Assembly: GCA_004194705.1 (NCBI GenBank)
Contig: SADC01001375.1
Location: 186,001-250,000, forward strand
DNA from: Ditylenchus dipsaci
Taxonomy: Eukaryota; Nematoda; Chromadorea; Rhabditida; Anguinidae
Direction of reading: 5' to 3'
Length of the DNA: 64,000 bases
Below the pieces are notes generated by a model. The model did not search any database, was not told the DNA's origin, and was given only the letters and a program-made list of their open reading frames with translations. A program made the position numbers and the translations under genes. Of the stretch, positions 44,177 to 54,159 are shown one piece after another. Position 1 is the stretch's first letter. Every line of letters starts with the position of its first letter.

Positions 44177-44239
44177 TACTATTTTGTGTTCCCTTGATTT
44201 TTTTTTAAGTTTTCTTTTTTGCAATGCGTAGCGCACTAA

Positions 44240-44280
44240 CTGAGGATTAGGTTTAGGCTTAGGCCTTAGGCTTAGATGAA
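44240..44280. repeat. Degenerate TTAGGC telomere-type stretch
   Basis: GGATTAGGTTTAGGCTTAGG and then CCTTAGGCTTAGATG: about five imperfect TTAGGC units, mirror of 23,165-23,206. Confidence 0.5.
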
Positions 44281-44634
44281 AAAAGTCTGCTCAGAGAAAA
44301 ATACTCTTTTCACGGGGGGGAGGGGGCACTTCATATGCTGTCTTGCCGAAGTTCAACGGAGCATAAAAAGAGGTTCAGAGAATTCGACGACTATCCCAAT
44401 AAGAGTCACGAGCGATCCTCGTGAGAGATTCAGGATAGGTTGTAAAATAGAAAAGTTTTAGAAGGATACATTTTTGAATTTCAGATGACTCTTTTCGCAG
44501 GTTCGTTGGAGATACAAAGAAAGCACTTATACACGTCAGCGGATGTTCAACTGAACTTCGAATGAAGTTGAACTGAAAGTCAGATAAACCTCAGTACTTA
44601 TGGTTCCCCCATATTCGGATTTTTGAGGCTCTAC

Positions 44635-45095
44635 CCTGTTTCATCCCAAATTGTTTCCGCCAAAAATCGTTATAGCCAAAAATGTTACATTTTTAATTAA
44701 TTAGTTTGCTACATATGGTTTTTCTAACTAATTTTGTGGATATTCTGATTTACAAGTTCATACTCAAAATGATGCTAGAGAGCAGGGCTACATTTTGAGC
44801 ATGAAGTTGTAAATGACCATGTCTGCAATATTTGCTGAAAACCTTAAAATATCCGTAATACTGGACCTTTTGAGAACTTCTGGGGTTTTCAGCAAATATT
44901 ACAGACATGGTCATTTACAACTTCGTACGCAAAATGTAGCCCTGCTCTCTAGCATCAATTTGAGTATGAACTTGTAAATGAGAATATCCACAAAATTAGT
45001 TAGAAAAACCATATGTAGCAAACTAATTAATTAAAAATGTAACGTTTTTGGCTATAACGATTTTTGCGGAAACAATTTGGGACGAAACAGGAGAG
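44635..45095. mobile_element. Right-arm copy of the CCTGTTTC palindromic element
   Basis: Mirror of 22,378-22,822, with the same TTAGTTTGCTACATATGG and GACCATGTCTGCAATATTTG arms. Confidence 0.75.
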
Positions 45096-45119
45096 AGCCT
45101 TTTCGAAAGGTGACCCATA

Positions 45120-45271
45120 CCGTAAATCCTCTAATAGAGCCCCCGGGGCTTTATTTTTCAATCCCTGAAAAATCTTGAAATTGTCAATCAAAAATGGTGC
45201 TAACTCTGAAACTCTAGTCAAAAATCGAGGGGGGCTCTATTAGAGAGGGGGCTCTATTAGAGGATTTACGG
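45120..45271. mobile_element. TACCGTA-family MITE, right-arm only, tag AGAGCCCC
   Basis: It starts CCGTAAATCCTCTAATAGAG and ends CTCTATTAGAGGATTTACGG between TA dinucleotides (45,118-45,119 and 45,272-45,273). The left arm has the empty site at TA 22,356-22,357 (ATGATTAGGGTCACC). This proves a TA duplication for the family. Confidence 0.9.
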
Positions 45272-45461
45272 TAATCGATTGAGCGGATCAGATTTCGGGT
45301 CCGATCGGCTTAATCGCCCACGTTTTCATTCATACAGATTTTCAAAGCAAAGCAATTTCTCACTTAGTACAAAGTGTGTAAACTGACTTTTAGTTTATTA
45401 GGCAAAGCACAGGATAATTCAAAGATAACTCAAACGGGCGTTTTATTAGTATCAAGAGGTC

Positions 45462-45995
45462 TCAAGATAATTTTTTTTTGCTTTTCTTGATTCCATTGAT
45501 CTCATTCTCAATTTCTTCCCAACCCTCCTTTGCCATATTCTCCAACATCTTTTCGGCGGATCCTTCCTCTGACTTTTTCCAAAACTTCCTCTCCATCCTC
45601 TCGAACATCTTCTTAAAGGACTTTTCCTTCAACTCTTCCCAACCCTTCTTCACCATATTCTTGGGGGAACCTTCCTCGACTTCTTTCCAAAACTTCCTGT
45701 CCATCCTCTCAAACATCTCCTCGATGGACTCATCCAGTACGTTGTTTTCTTCGTTTAATTTTTTCAAAGCGTCCACCCTCTTTTGCTTCTTTCTCCTCTT
45801 CATTTCTAGCTGAAAATTGAAAGTAGAGAAGTTTGTAACAGCAACACCTACTTTCTTATATTTTTTCAAACGAATCAGAGAGTGACAAGACAAGATCTTT
45901 GAAGTCAAAACCAGATCTTTGCAATCGATCAGTGAGAAATGAGCAACAATGTTTTGCATAGTTTCAGAAGGCATAACAAATGACTTGGAGTCCAT
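45462..45995 (-). CDS. Gene B' : F-box-like protein with charged FERM-RKFW repeats
   Basis: Exon 1 (45,852-45,995, 48 codons) carries an F-box-like motif: VMPSETMQNIVAHFSLIDCK, then DLVLTSKILS. A 42-nt intron (45,810-45,851) with GTAGGT donor and TTTTCAG acceptor follows in phase 0; being a multiple of three it also reads open. Exon 2 (45,462-45,809) gives a Lys/Glu-rich tail with two repeats, MFERMDRKFWKEVEEGS and MFERMERKFWKKSEEGS, each followed by a GWEE segment. The spliced protein is 163 residues and ends in a Lys run. AATAAA lies only 15-20 nt after the stop (45,442-45,447). TTTGAG precedes the ATG here where the left copy has TTTTAG. The motif suggests an SCF-type adaptor, but function is unproven. 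Confidence 0.65.
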   Translation of the reverse strand: MDSKSFVMPSETMQNIVAHFSLIDCKDLVLTSKILSCHSLIRLKKYKKVGVAVTNFSTFNFQLEMKRRKKQKRVDALKKLNEENNVLDESIEEMFERMDRKFWKEVEEGSPKNMVKKGWEELKEKSFKKMFERMERKFWKKSEEGSAEKMLENMAKEGWEEIENEINGIKKSKKKLS

Positions 45996-46186
45996 CTCAA
46001 AGCAAATATTAATAGAATTTGGAGAAAATAAAATTGGAGATAATTATGGCACATTAAATTTATTATCTAAACTTGTTCAATCAAAAAACTCTAGATTGAT
46101 AGATTTGCCAAGGCAGGAAAGGCTTAGGAATGAAACAAAAACCATATTATATAAAAATGTTCCCTTATTAACAAAGCCTTGTGGTA

Positions 46187-46615
46187 CAGTCGAATTCCTC
46201 AATAAGGTACCCCCCCCCTCAAGTTCGTTCCCGCCCAGGGCCCTACACTTTTTCACAATGATTTTCGAAGTCTTTTGCCGAAACTGATCCGTCAGTCTGG
46301 TCCGAAATCTCGTGAAGATTACGATTTTGCGTGTCATTTCTGAGAAACACAACAGTTTCGCTAATTAGATCCGCAACATTCTTAATAACGCACACCTAAT
46401 TTCTAAAGAGGTGTACGTTATTAAGAATGTTGCGGGTCTAATTAGCGAAACTGTTGTGTTTCTCAGAAATGACACACAAAATCGTAATCTTCACGAGATT
46501 TCGGACCAGACTGACGGATCAGTTTCGGCAAAAGACTTCCAAAATCAGTGTGAAAAAAGTGTCGGGCCCTGGCGGGAACGAACTTGAGTGGGGGTGGATT
46601 CGAGGAATTCGACTG
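46187..46615. mobile_element. pogo-like MITE, right-arm only
   Basis: It starts CAGTCGAATTCCTCAATAAG and ends GGATTCGAGGAATTCGACTG between TA at 46,185-46,186 and 46,616-46,617. The left arm has the undisturbed site (AAACATACCACAAG) with one TA at 20,786-20,787. Length is 429 bp. It shares the TTCGTTCCCGCCCAGGGCCC block with the element at 59,922-60,349. The centre has a TTAATAACGCACACC palindrome. Frames on both strands are repeat-derived. Confidence 0.9.
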
Positions 46616-47084
46616 TATGTTTCTAAAAACATAATTCGACCGTCTTTAAGTCAAAGTCGATGCCAAATTTATAAAACTCAGCCAGAAAATTTGGAGCAGT
46701 TTCAATCGACAATTCAATGGTTAAATAAGCTTCCACAAAAAATCAACCAGGTGATTAGTGATTGAGAGAGGCGGCTGCACAAATGTATTAAAGTCCGAGC
46801 TATTTGGCTTCACCTTACTTGACTCCTTAAAAAATATACGATTTTTTTCGTACTGAAAATTATAAAAAAGGAGTTCAATTTGTTCAAGGGAAACAGTATT
46901 TCTTTGTATGCGGCCACAACTCTGCGATCATCAGCGACGAGCACCCATGTATAGGCAACACTACTTTAAAACCTGGGCAGTATTCCCAGAAGATGACCAC
47001 CTTCATGGTATACACATAAGTACTGTAAATTGAGTACCTTGCTAGTACATTCTAAATAATAATATTCAACCACCTGAGCAATAA

Positions 47085-48315
47085 ACCCTGAAATAGTTTT
47101 TTGGAAGCATAATCTCCAGCACCGACCACGGTCTCAAAGTCTAGGTTGAAGCGGGCCTAGGCGCTTCTTTGTACTGCTACCTAAAAAGTGTTCTTTTATA
47201 GCTAGGATGTGATACTTAGAATGTACAAAAATTTTTAGCAAATTATATTTTTGCTAATTTTTTTGTTGATCTATGCTAAATATAAATCATCAAAACTAAT
47301 TTAAGGTGAGAGAAATTCACGGCTACCTTTTGACACTTATTTTTACTGTTGTTTTTACCTTTATTTTCTGCATCCATAGGTCGAAAAGGAAGAGTTTATC
47401 ACGGCCGATATGCCTGTCAACATGCTTCATACCTTATGTGAAACCTTACGACCTTCAGAGGCAGCAAATGCAGGTTGAAACTATAGTAGCAATTAATGTC
47501 AAAAGGTAGCCGTAAATGTCTTCCCCGTTGAAAAAAATGTTGAATTTTTTAGTACAACGATTAAAAAATTTCTCCCCTTTTAAATTGAAGTACCGTATTT
47601 TCTCTATTAAACGGGCCCGGCCCGTTTATTTTTCAACCCCTCAAAAATCGGAAAGTTTTGAGGTCAATTTCAAGATTTTTGGGTACTCAACCGAAATCTA
47701 AAAAAGTGGAATCAGTAGAGCTCGTGGGAGTTAAGAAAACGCAAAAAACAGTTTTGCAAAATGTTTACTCTGGGCTCAGATATAAGTCCTCAAAGTCGAG
47801 GGGGCCCGTTTATTAGAGAGGGCCCGTTTAATAGAGAAAATACGGTATGTCTTGGTTCTAGGACTCTCTTTGTAGCCGAATATGTGTATCCATGGGCGTA
47901 ACCAGGGGGGGTGGGTCTGAGGGGTGAAACTGCGACTCGCTACAAATTTTGACTCGCTACAGAATCAAATTTTTTAATTTCATTTTTTTTTTACTGTTTT
48001 TCGCATGTTTTTTTAACTTTTTTTAACTTAGGCATTAGGCATAGGCAAATGTAGGCCAGCGCACGTTGGGACGAACTCAAACGTGTGTCTTAGACTGAGC
48101 GCCAAAAGGCGCCAGTTTGAAAAAACTGTAGCGAGTCACAATTTGTAACGAGTCAAATGGCAATCGTCTGAGGGGCTATGCCCCCCCCCCCCTTGTCAGG
48201 TTTTTCGAAAAATTTGTTAAGTAAAAACACTATAAAACTCGAAAACGGTGTAGGGAAAATGACCTCTCGGGGGCTTAAGACCGCCCCCCGTCAGATTTTT
48301 CTGGCTACGCCTCTG
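47085..48315. other. Right-arm-only block with a MITE and a foldback element
   Basis: The left arm lacks this block: homology breaks after GAGCAATAAACCC and resumes at GTGTATCACCACCG. It contains a TACCGTATT-family MITE (47,593-47,845), a CGACTCGCTACAA foldback element (47,930-48,155), and an outer pair GGGCGTAACCAGGGGGGG (47,896) / CTGGCTACGCC (48,300). A 67-codon frame at 47,306 has no motif. Confidence 0.6.
47593..47845. mobile_element. TACCGTATT-family MITE, tag AAACGGGCC
   Basis: It starts CCGTATTTTCTCTATTAAAC and ends GTTTAATAGAGAAAATACGG with TA flanks. The tag AAACGGGCCCGGCCCGTTT is a palindrome next to the left end, and GGGCCCGTTT appears twice at the right end. Confidence 0.8.
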
Positions 48316-48741
48316 TGTGTATCACCACCGAAAAACTCAAATCTAGCAATTTGGATGTACATGGGTACCACAATCTGGATACCTAGGTACTACCAATTAG
48401 TGCCACACCGTGAACGAAACAATAACGCAGGCTTCCGATGTGAATTTACTAAAAATATTCAGTAAAAGCAAAAATTAAAAATAATTGAAAAAATTTCGAG
48501 AATTTTTTCGGTAAATCAATATTTGAAAAATTTCCGGGCTTTTCAGTACAGGCCGGGCTTTTATAGTTAAGCAGCGAGCACAGCCGACCGAAATTCGGAG
48601 CGTGCACAGCCATAGCCCTGATTCACATCCATAGTCTAAGAAACCAGTAACTGGGCAAAAATATCACACACCACAGAAACAACAGAGTTTTATTCAGGAC
48701 GAGAATTTCAACAGAAAAGCTATGTGATATAATAGGAAGAC

Positions 48742-49671
48742 TTATTCCAAGTAATTGCTATCATCGAAATAATCGGCTGAATCATTTTCCTCATCATAGT
48801 CAGGGTCCTTGGTTTCGTTTTGCTCGTCTTCCTGGAAGTCTAAAAATACATTTTTAAACTATTGAGAATGGTGATTTTTTGAAAATAATAGCTCATCGTG
48901 CTACTTACCCAGAGTAGTCTCGCCAAGTGCAAGTCCTTGGAGTTCTTCAAGCTCTTTCTTGCAGATCTTCCTGTCCTCCTTGACCTTTTTGAGTTTGTCG
49001 ATCTCATCTTTGTGCTTGTGTTTGAAGTTCTTGACCTCCTTGCTGCGCTTCTCCTTGACGATTTCATTCACCCTCTTTAGCCCCTTGTCGTACTTGTTGT
49101 TTATGACCTCGTTTAGTTTCTTGAACCCTTGTCGTACTTCTCGTTCATAATCTCACTCAGTGTCTGGAGCCCCTTGTTGTACTTCTGATTCAACTTCATC
49201 TGTACCTCTTCATTGAACTTCTTCGTAGAGAGTGCTTTATTAGCTCAGTCAGGACCTTCTTTTCTTCGATTTCTTTCTGAAGCGCTTCCACTCTTCTCTT
49301 TTGCTTGTTCTTCTTTCTCCTGTTCTTATTTTGAGCTGAAAATAGAGACTTAACTTTGAAGTCAAAGACAGATCTTCGCAATCAATTGCTAAAAAATGCG
49401 CAAGAATATTTCGCACAATTTCATCGAAACAAGCGATTGGAGTCCACGCGAAACCAAAAAATAAATATTTTGCTTGATTTGAGGACAGAAAAACTGATTT
49501 GACAGAAAAGTCCTGACATTAGTCAGTTTAAAAAACTTAAAATTTATCGATCTTTTTGACGTGGAAGACTTCAAAGACTCACTACTTCAACTACTCGCAC
49601 ATTAGTTAAAAATTATTTACCTTCTTGATGCCCTGGAGAGAAGCAGGTCGAACTTTCACAAGCTTGGACAT
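48742..49671 (-). pseudogene. Gene A' (right copy): F-box-like / coiled-coil protein, broken
   Basis: Minus strand. The first exon (49,621-49,671) reads MSKLVKVRPASLQGIKK, identical to the left copy. The F-box-like module (about 49,352-49,445) has a GTG in place of the expected ATG and a frameshift at TTTCGATG. The coiled-coil exon (about 48,912-49,338) has one T fewer than the left copy in CTCTCTACGAAG, but keeps the repeats lost on the left (NEVINNKYDKGLKRVNEIV, KEKRSKEVKNFKHKHKD). The last exon (48,742-48,839) encodes an acidic tail (DPDYDEENDSADYFDD). AATAAA is at 48,688-48,693. The last intron is 69 nt here, without the left-arm insertion. Confidence 0.6.
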
Positions 49672-49799
49672 CTAATAGCTCTAAAAGCATGAATATTAAA
49701 CAATGGGATCGAAATCTAGTCGCACAAACAAGTCAGAAAACGGGTATATATGTGTAAAATTGTTTTGAAATTTCGTGTTCTTATGCGCTGCTCACAATG

Positions 49800-51234
49800 G
49801 AGGTCGAGGTGCGAAGTCAAGGTGAAAGTAATGTCTAGATCTCGCGTTTTTTATGAAAAATGCCGAATCTGATATAGATGACCTACATCTACTTTTGGAT
49901 TTTAGGTGTAGGTTATCTATATCAGATTTGGCATTTTTTCATGAAAAATGAGAAATCTAGACATCACTTTAACCTCGACCTGTCTTAATTTGATGTTTCG
50001 TCAAATTGAGACATAAGATCAACTGAGAGCTTCAATAAAAAACAGAGAGCCGGCAGAAAACTCGAGACATGCTTAAAATATTTGAGTGTAGTTTTGCCCC
50101 CTAATAACTGAAAAATGCCCCCTAATTTTTTCTCTCGTCGTTGTTAATCAAAATTTTGCGGGTATTTACATTTTTAGTTAAAAAATAACTTGGATTGGTC
50201 AGAATCCCACCCGAAATGGCTAGAAGCCCCTGAAAGTTGGTTTTTTGGGGAGGGGGGGGGGTGGTTTACTAAGAGTGGGGGGCATAATGTTTTTGCGAAA
50301 AATTGATTGGGTGGATCAGAATTCCAGTCCGATTGGGTGGATTGCCCAGAATTTCAGGTATATGGTGGTTTTGAGTATTTTAGGGTGAAATCCTGAGTGA
50401 TTCAGCCGATCGGACCGAAATTCTGATCCGTTCAATCGAATTTCTCAAAAAGTCCACCCCCCCCCTCTTTTAATAAACCCCCAAAAACCAACTTTCAGGA
50501 GCTTCTGATCACTCCGGGGTGTGATTCTGACCAATCCAAGTTATTTTTTGACTTAAAAATGCAAATTCCCTTAAAATTTTGACTAAAAACGACGAAAAAA
50601 AATTAGGGGGCATTTTTCAGTGATTAGGGTGCAATTCGAATTAGGGGGCGTTTTTCACTAATTAGTGGGCAATTCGAATTAGAGGGCATTTTTCCCGAAA
50701 TTAGGAAGCATTTTTCAGCAATTAGGGTGCAGAATTAAATATTACCCAAAATATTTACTTCAAACAAATTGATGACCTACAAATTGTGTGCGAATTTTGT
50801 CGCAGCAAGACAAAACATTTCTCGGATTTCATATGATGATAAAAACTAGACTTAAATTCACTAGGACTTTCGAATCTCTGAGACAAGGTAGATTTTGAAA
50901 AGTAGGGACGAGACAATTAATCCGGAAGCTGAAAATTACTCCGGGATGCGAACGCTGGAAAAAAATTCGGGAAAAGTTCCGGGACGGGAATTGCTTATAA
51001 AACTCCTTGGGGAAGAGACGGGAGTCCCGTCCCGCCATCATCTCTAATTAGAACCTCCGGCCCTAGGCGATGCGTATGTGAAGTTTGCTCCCCCTTAAAT
51101 GCCCTGTGTGCTGCCCTGAATAAATTATACAATTCTCTCTTCATTTGCCAGTTTTGTTTTGGCAGTCTGGTCCCAAATATCGCTAGCAGTGTTGTGCGTT
51201 TGGTTCGTTTGCGAGCAATCAGCTCGCAATTTTT
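49800..51234. other. Right-arm copies of three shared palindromes
   Basis: 49,805-49,985, 50,090-50,755 and 50,905-51,045 mirror the blocks at 17,567-17,750, 16,800-17,455 and 16,500-16,640. G/C runs in the centres differ in length between arms. No gene. Confidence 0.6.
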
Positions 51235-51765
51235 AAAAGGACGCGAGCCAAATGACCATCTAAGACGAGCCATATGCTCGCTAAGTTAAGAGGCAAAGTG
51301 CTTGCGATACAAAGACGAACCATATTGCTAGCGAACATAGCAAGCTTGTTGTTTAGCTCGCGCACGACTATATGAGCTGAAAAAAGCCTGAATCTTGTTC
51401 ATTTTACTTAGTTAAGCTTTTCGGTGCTAGGAGGAGTAGTCATTCACATATGCATGGTCTGAGTTACAAGTTCCAATACCGCTGGCTGCATTAGTGAGTT
51501 GATTGATTTCTAGCCAAAATTTATCAATCAATCAGTTGGAATTATTATTCCAGACTTATTAGATTTTGGATCATTTTTCTTGATACAGTGTACACTCGAT
51601 ATAGTTTGCACCTGGGGCCGGCCCTTGGGTCTTCACTGTATCAAGACTCGACTGAAATAAAAAAAAGATTGGGGGTCTCAAAAAAGACAAATCTTTTTAA
51701 AAACGACATATGGCAGCCCTGGATTAGTATAAAAGCATGTACCTTTCAAGGAAAAGGTTAGAAAA
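51235..51765. repeat. Right-arm-only segment with an unoccupied mariner target
   Basis: 51,235-51,430 has GCGAGC/GCTCGC words in both orientations. 51,440-51,560 duplicates the flanks of the mariner: CATGGTCTGAGTTACAAGTT and AATCAGTTGGAATTATT, with a single TA (51,492-51,493) where the mariner sits at 14,528 and 52,555. 51,590-51,655 is a decayed pogo-like element (TACACTCGATATAGTTTGC with CAAGACTCGACTG). Confidence 0.7.
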
Positions 51766-52178
51766 TTTTCAAAAATATTAGAGCTTCTATTCCTTGCCTA
51801 TCAAGCATACTATTTTCTTGCTGAGTCAAAACTTTCACAAACTAATCAGTTTGGTGAAGATATTTTAGTGTGAAAATTTTCCAACTAATTTTACATTCAT
51901 TTTAGACTCTTAAAGCCTCTAACCCAAATAAGAGTAAACACATTTTTATCAAAAAAATTCAGCGATATGTGGCTGGAAAAAATTCCATTGCGTGGCCATG
52001 ACTCTTAGCTACAAAATGTGATCAGCACAGAAAAATTTGATGAAGAAAAAATGCACAGCCGTTCCCGCGTTAAGAAACATTAAATTCACTCTCACTCATT
52101 GGTTCGTGGCTAAAAGTTGATATCACCAATTGAGAAGTCGATAAAACAGGTAAAGGTAGAGGCGATGAAACCAAAGTA

Positions 52179-52409
52179 CCGTATTTTCTCTAATAAGCGC
52201 CCCGGGCGCTTATTTTTCAAACCCTCAAAAATCAGAAAATTTGGAATTCGATTACGAGATTTTTGGGTGCTCAACCAAAATCTAAAAAGTTGAATCGGTA
52301 GAGCTCGTGGGAGTTAAGAAAACGTATCAAACAGCTTTGCAAAATATTGCTTCTACACTGAGATCCAGACCTCAAAGTCGAGGGGGGCCGCTTATTAGAG
52401 GAAATACGG
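52179..52409. mobile_element. TACCGTATT-family MITE, right-arm only, tag AAGCGCCCC
   Basis: It starts CCGTATTTTCTCTAATAAGC and ends CTTATTAGAGGAAATACGG between TA dinucleotides. The left-arm empty site is TA 15,614-15,615 (AAAAGTACATGGCTTC read on the minus strand). The tag AAGCGCCCCGGGCGCTT is palindromic. Confidence 0.88.
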
Positions 52410-52554
52410 TATATAGCTTCTGGCTATTTTCGTTTGTTTTAATAGTCATTCGTAGGAAATCCCAAAATAAAGGTAGTTGCTAACATTAAAGCAGTGCTGT
52501 AAATAATTCCAACTGATTGCTTGATACATTTTGGCTAGAAGTCAATCAACTCAC

Positions 52555-53109
52555 TAACTGGTGGACAATAAGTTCCCGGACAACTTTTAAATAAAAATTT
52601 AACGATGAGAAAATTCCAAAAATAGGTTTTGTAGCTTTAATCTCCTCTTCAAAACTTATAAGTCCACTTTTTATTTTACTCATTAAAATGACCACCATTG
52701 GCAGCAATGCATTTACGCAGACGTTTTGGGAAACTATCAGTTGCATTTTGAATGTATTCTTCGGGAACTGTATCCCATTCTCGGACCAACGATGCCTTCA
52801 AGGCCGGAATTGAGTGGTGGGGAGTAGAGCAGGCTAGCACGCTATTTCAGTCTCCAGCATTCGGCGATATGCGGGCCCATCCACTTTTGTCCCATTTGGC
52901 ACAAAGATGAGTGGAGTTTTGGCCTCACATATCTTCGCTTTCTTCTCCAACTTTATTGATAATATTTCAACATAAATAAAAAGTAATTAAACAGTTTTGA
53001 AGAGGAGATTCACGGCTACAAAACCTACTTTTTGGAATTTCTCTTCGTTAAATTTTTATTTTAAAAAGTGAGCTCAAAAGTTGTCCGGGAACTTATTGTC
53101 CACCAGTTA
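52555..53109 (-). mobile_element. mariner-like element, right-arm copy (internally deleted)
   Basis: Same TAACTGGTGGACAATAAGTT ends and TA flanks as the left copy, but only 555 bp. The transposase body between the SWAEA-region codons and the C-terminal WDTVPEEY block is missing. Remaining pieces are PNG..VDGPAYRRMLETEIA (about 52,840-52,902) and the C-terminus at about 52,670-52,795. Confidence 0.85.
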
Positions 53110-53310
53110 ATGCAGCCAGCGGTATTGGAACTTGTAACTCAGACCATGCATATGTGAACATTTTTCAAGAAAAAACAACAGGGGGGGGGGGGGGGACCAA
53201 GGCGAAAAATGTGACCCCTTTTCGAAGAAGTTCCAAATAAGAATCCTTGCGATATTCAGATTAAATTTGTCAAACATAAAGTTCGAGTGGAAAATGAAAA
53301 ATCTTTTTTA

Positions 53311-53404
53311 CCGTATTCGCTTTAATAATCCCACACCCCCCCCCCCTCGATTTTTTGATTAGGATTTCTGAGTTAGGGCCATTTTTCATTGACAATTTCG
53401 AGGC
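53311..53404. mobile_element. Truncated TACCGTATT-family MITE at the outer edge of the right arm
   Basis: CCGTATTCGCTTTAATAATC, tag ATCCCACA and the core up to GACAATTTCGAGG match the element at 14,200-14,336; then the sequence changes abruptly. This is the duplication breakpoint. Confidence 0.8.
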
Positions 53405-53704
53405 TGTAGTTAACGCCTTTTTATAGTTAAATCCCGATAGTTAACCCTTAATAGCTAACGGTTAACCCTTAAGCAAGTTAACCCTTAATCTTAAGGTTTT
53501 AAACATAGTTTTGAATAGTATATATATAAAAAAACTCTGGTATGCATGCGTTTCCATGCATCCAGAGTCACTTTCGAGTGATTTGTGTCTAAGATATGTG
53601 GGTGTGCGCCCCCGAAGGGAGTGCAGGGGTGCACGAGGCTGTAGACTTTTTCTTCATACACCAGTATGTAGTGTTACCAAACTTAAGTAAGAAAGTCTTT
53701 TCAG
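53405..53704. repeat. GTTAACCCTTAA-type repeats beside the breakpoint
   Basis: 53,410-53,505 is made of degenerate AGTTAACCCTTAA units, directly next to the arm edge. 53,520-53,700 is unremarkable and ends at the acceptor of the next pseudogene. Confidence 0.55.
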
Positions 53705-54159
53705 TTCAATCACACCCCATTCGCTCAAGGATGTACTGCTGCACAATCTATCCTGCTTCAGTTGGATCATTGGTGTTCCAGCACTTTGTCGCCGTTGTTT
53801 TTCCCGCTTCAATGGATTTTGTACTGCGAGACAGCTCTTTGGTGAGTATTCATTTCTCATTAGCTTTTTTAAAACTCATATTAAGGTTATTCCATTGCAC
53901 ATTCGAGGATGAATCCGCCTCCAACACCAGTTCCGTCGGTCAACATCCATGACTTGAAGCTTTCCTGGCGAGCCATCACCCTGGTCGATTCAGCATTCCA
54001 GCTCATCTAGTGATTCCTAATAAAGTGCATGAAGTCAATCCAAGCCATATGATCTTCCGAATTGGCACTAATTTGGGGCAGTTTCGCGTGTTGGGCAATC
54101 ATGAAAGTATCAGAGCTTTGGTGGGTCAAGATAGGATCATTCTAGCTAGCTATGAATAA
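53705..54159 (+). pseudogene. Decayed relative of gene C (F-box-like family), exons 2-3
   Basis: After CTTTTCAG the block 53,705-53,841 aligns with exon 2 of gene C (CSQHFVAVVFPA-type segment against TSDQRFVVIAFPD), with one base lost near 53,773. A 44-nt intron (53,842-53,885) follows. Exon 3 (53,886-54,159) carries NPPPTPVPSVNIHDLK, aligned with NPRPIPPLIPTVHDLK of gene C, and ends VGQDRIILASYE against SGQQRIILGSIY. Frame changes within exon 3 and no F-box-like exon upstream show a pseudogene. It lies just outside the duplication. Confidence 0.65.

Larger units (their letters stand above)
35226..53404 (-). repeat. Right arm of the giant inverted duplication
   Basis: Reverse complement of the left arm. 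It is longer because it carries extra insertions (39,359-41,191; 45,120-45,271; 46,187-46,615; about 47,085-48,315; 51,235-51,765; 52,179-52,409) and keeps about 2 kb (35,380-37,500) lost from the left arm. The outer edge at 53,404 falls inside a MITE core at the same nucleotide context as 14,250 in the left arm. Confidence 0.93.

Noticed and set aside
14250..53404. Idea that the inverted duplication is only an assembly fold-back
   Set aside because: The arms differ by at least ten clean insertions with target duplications and by single-base changes, which a read fold-back would not create. A join of two diverged haplotypes remains possible and needs long reads.
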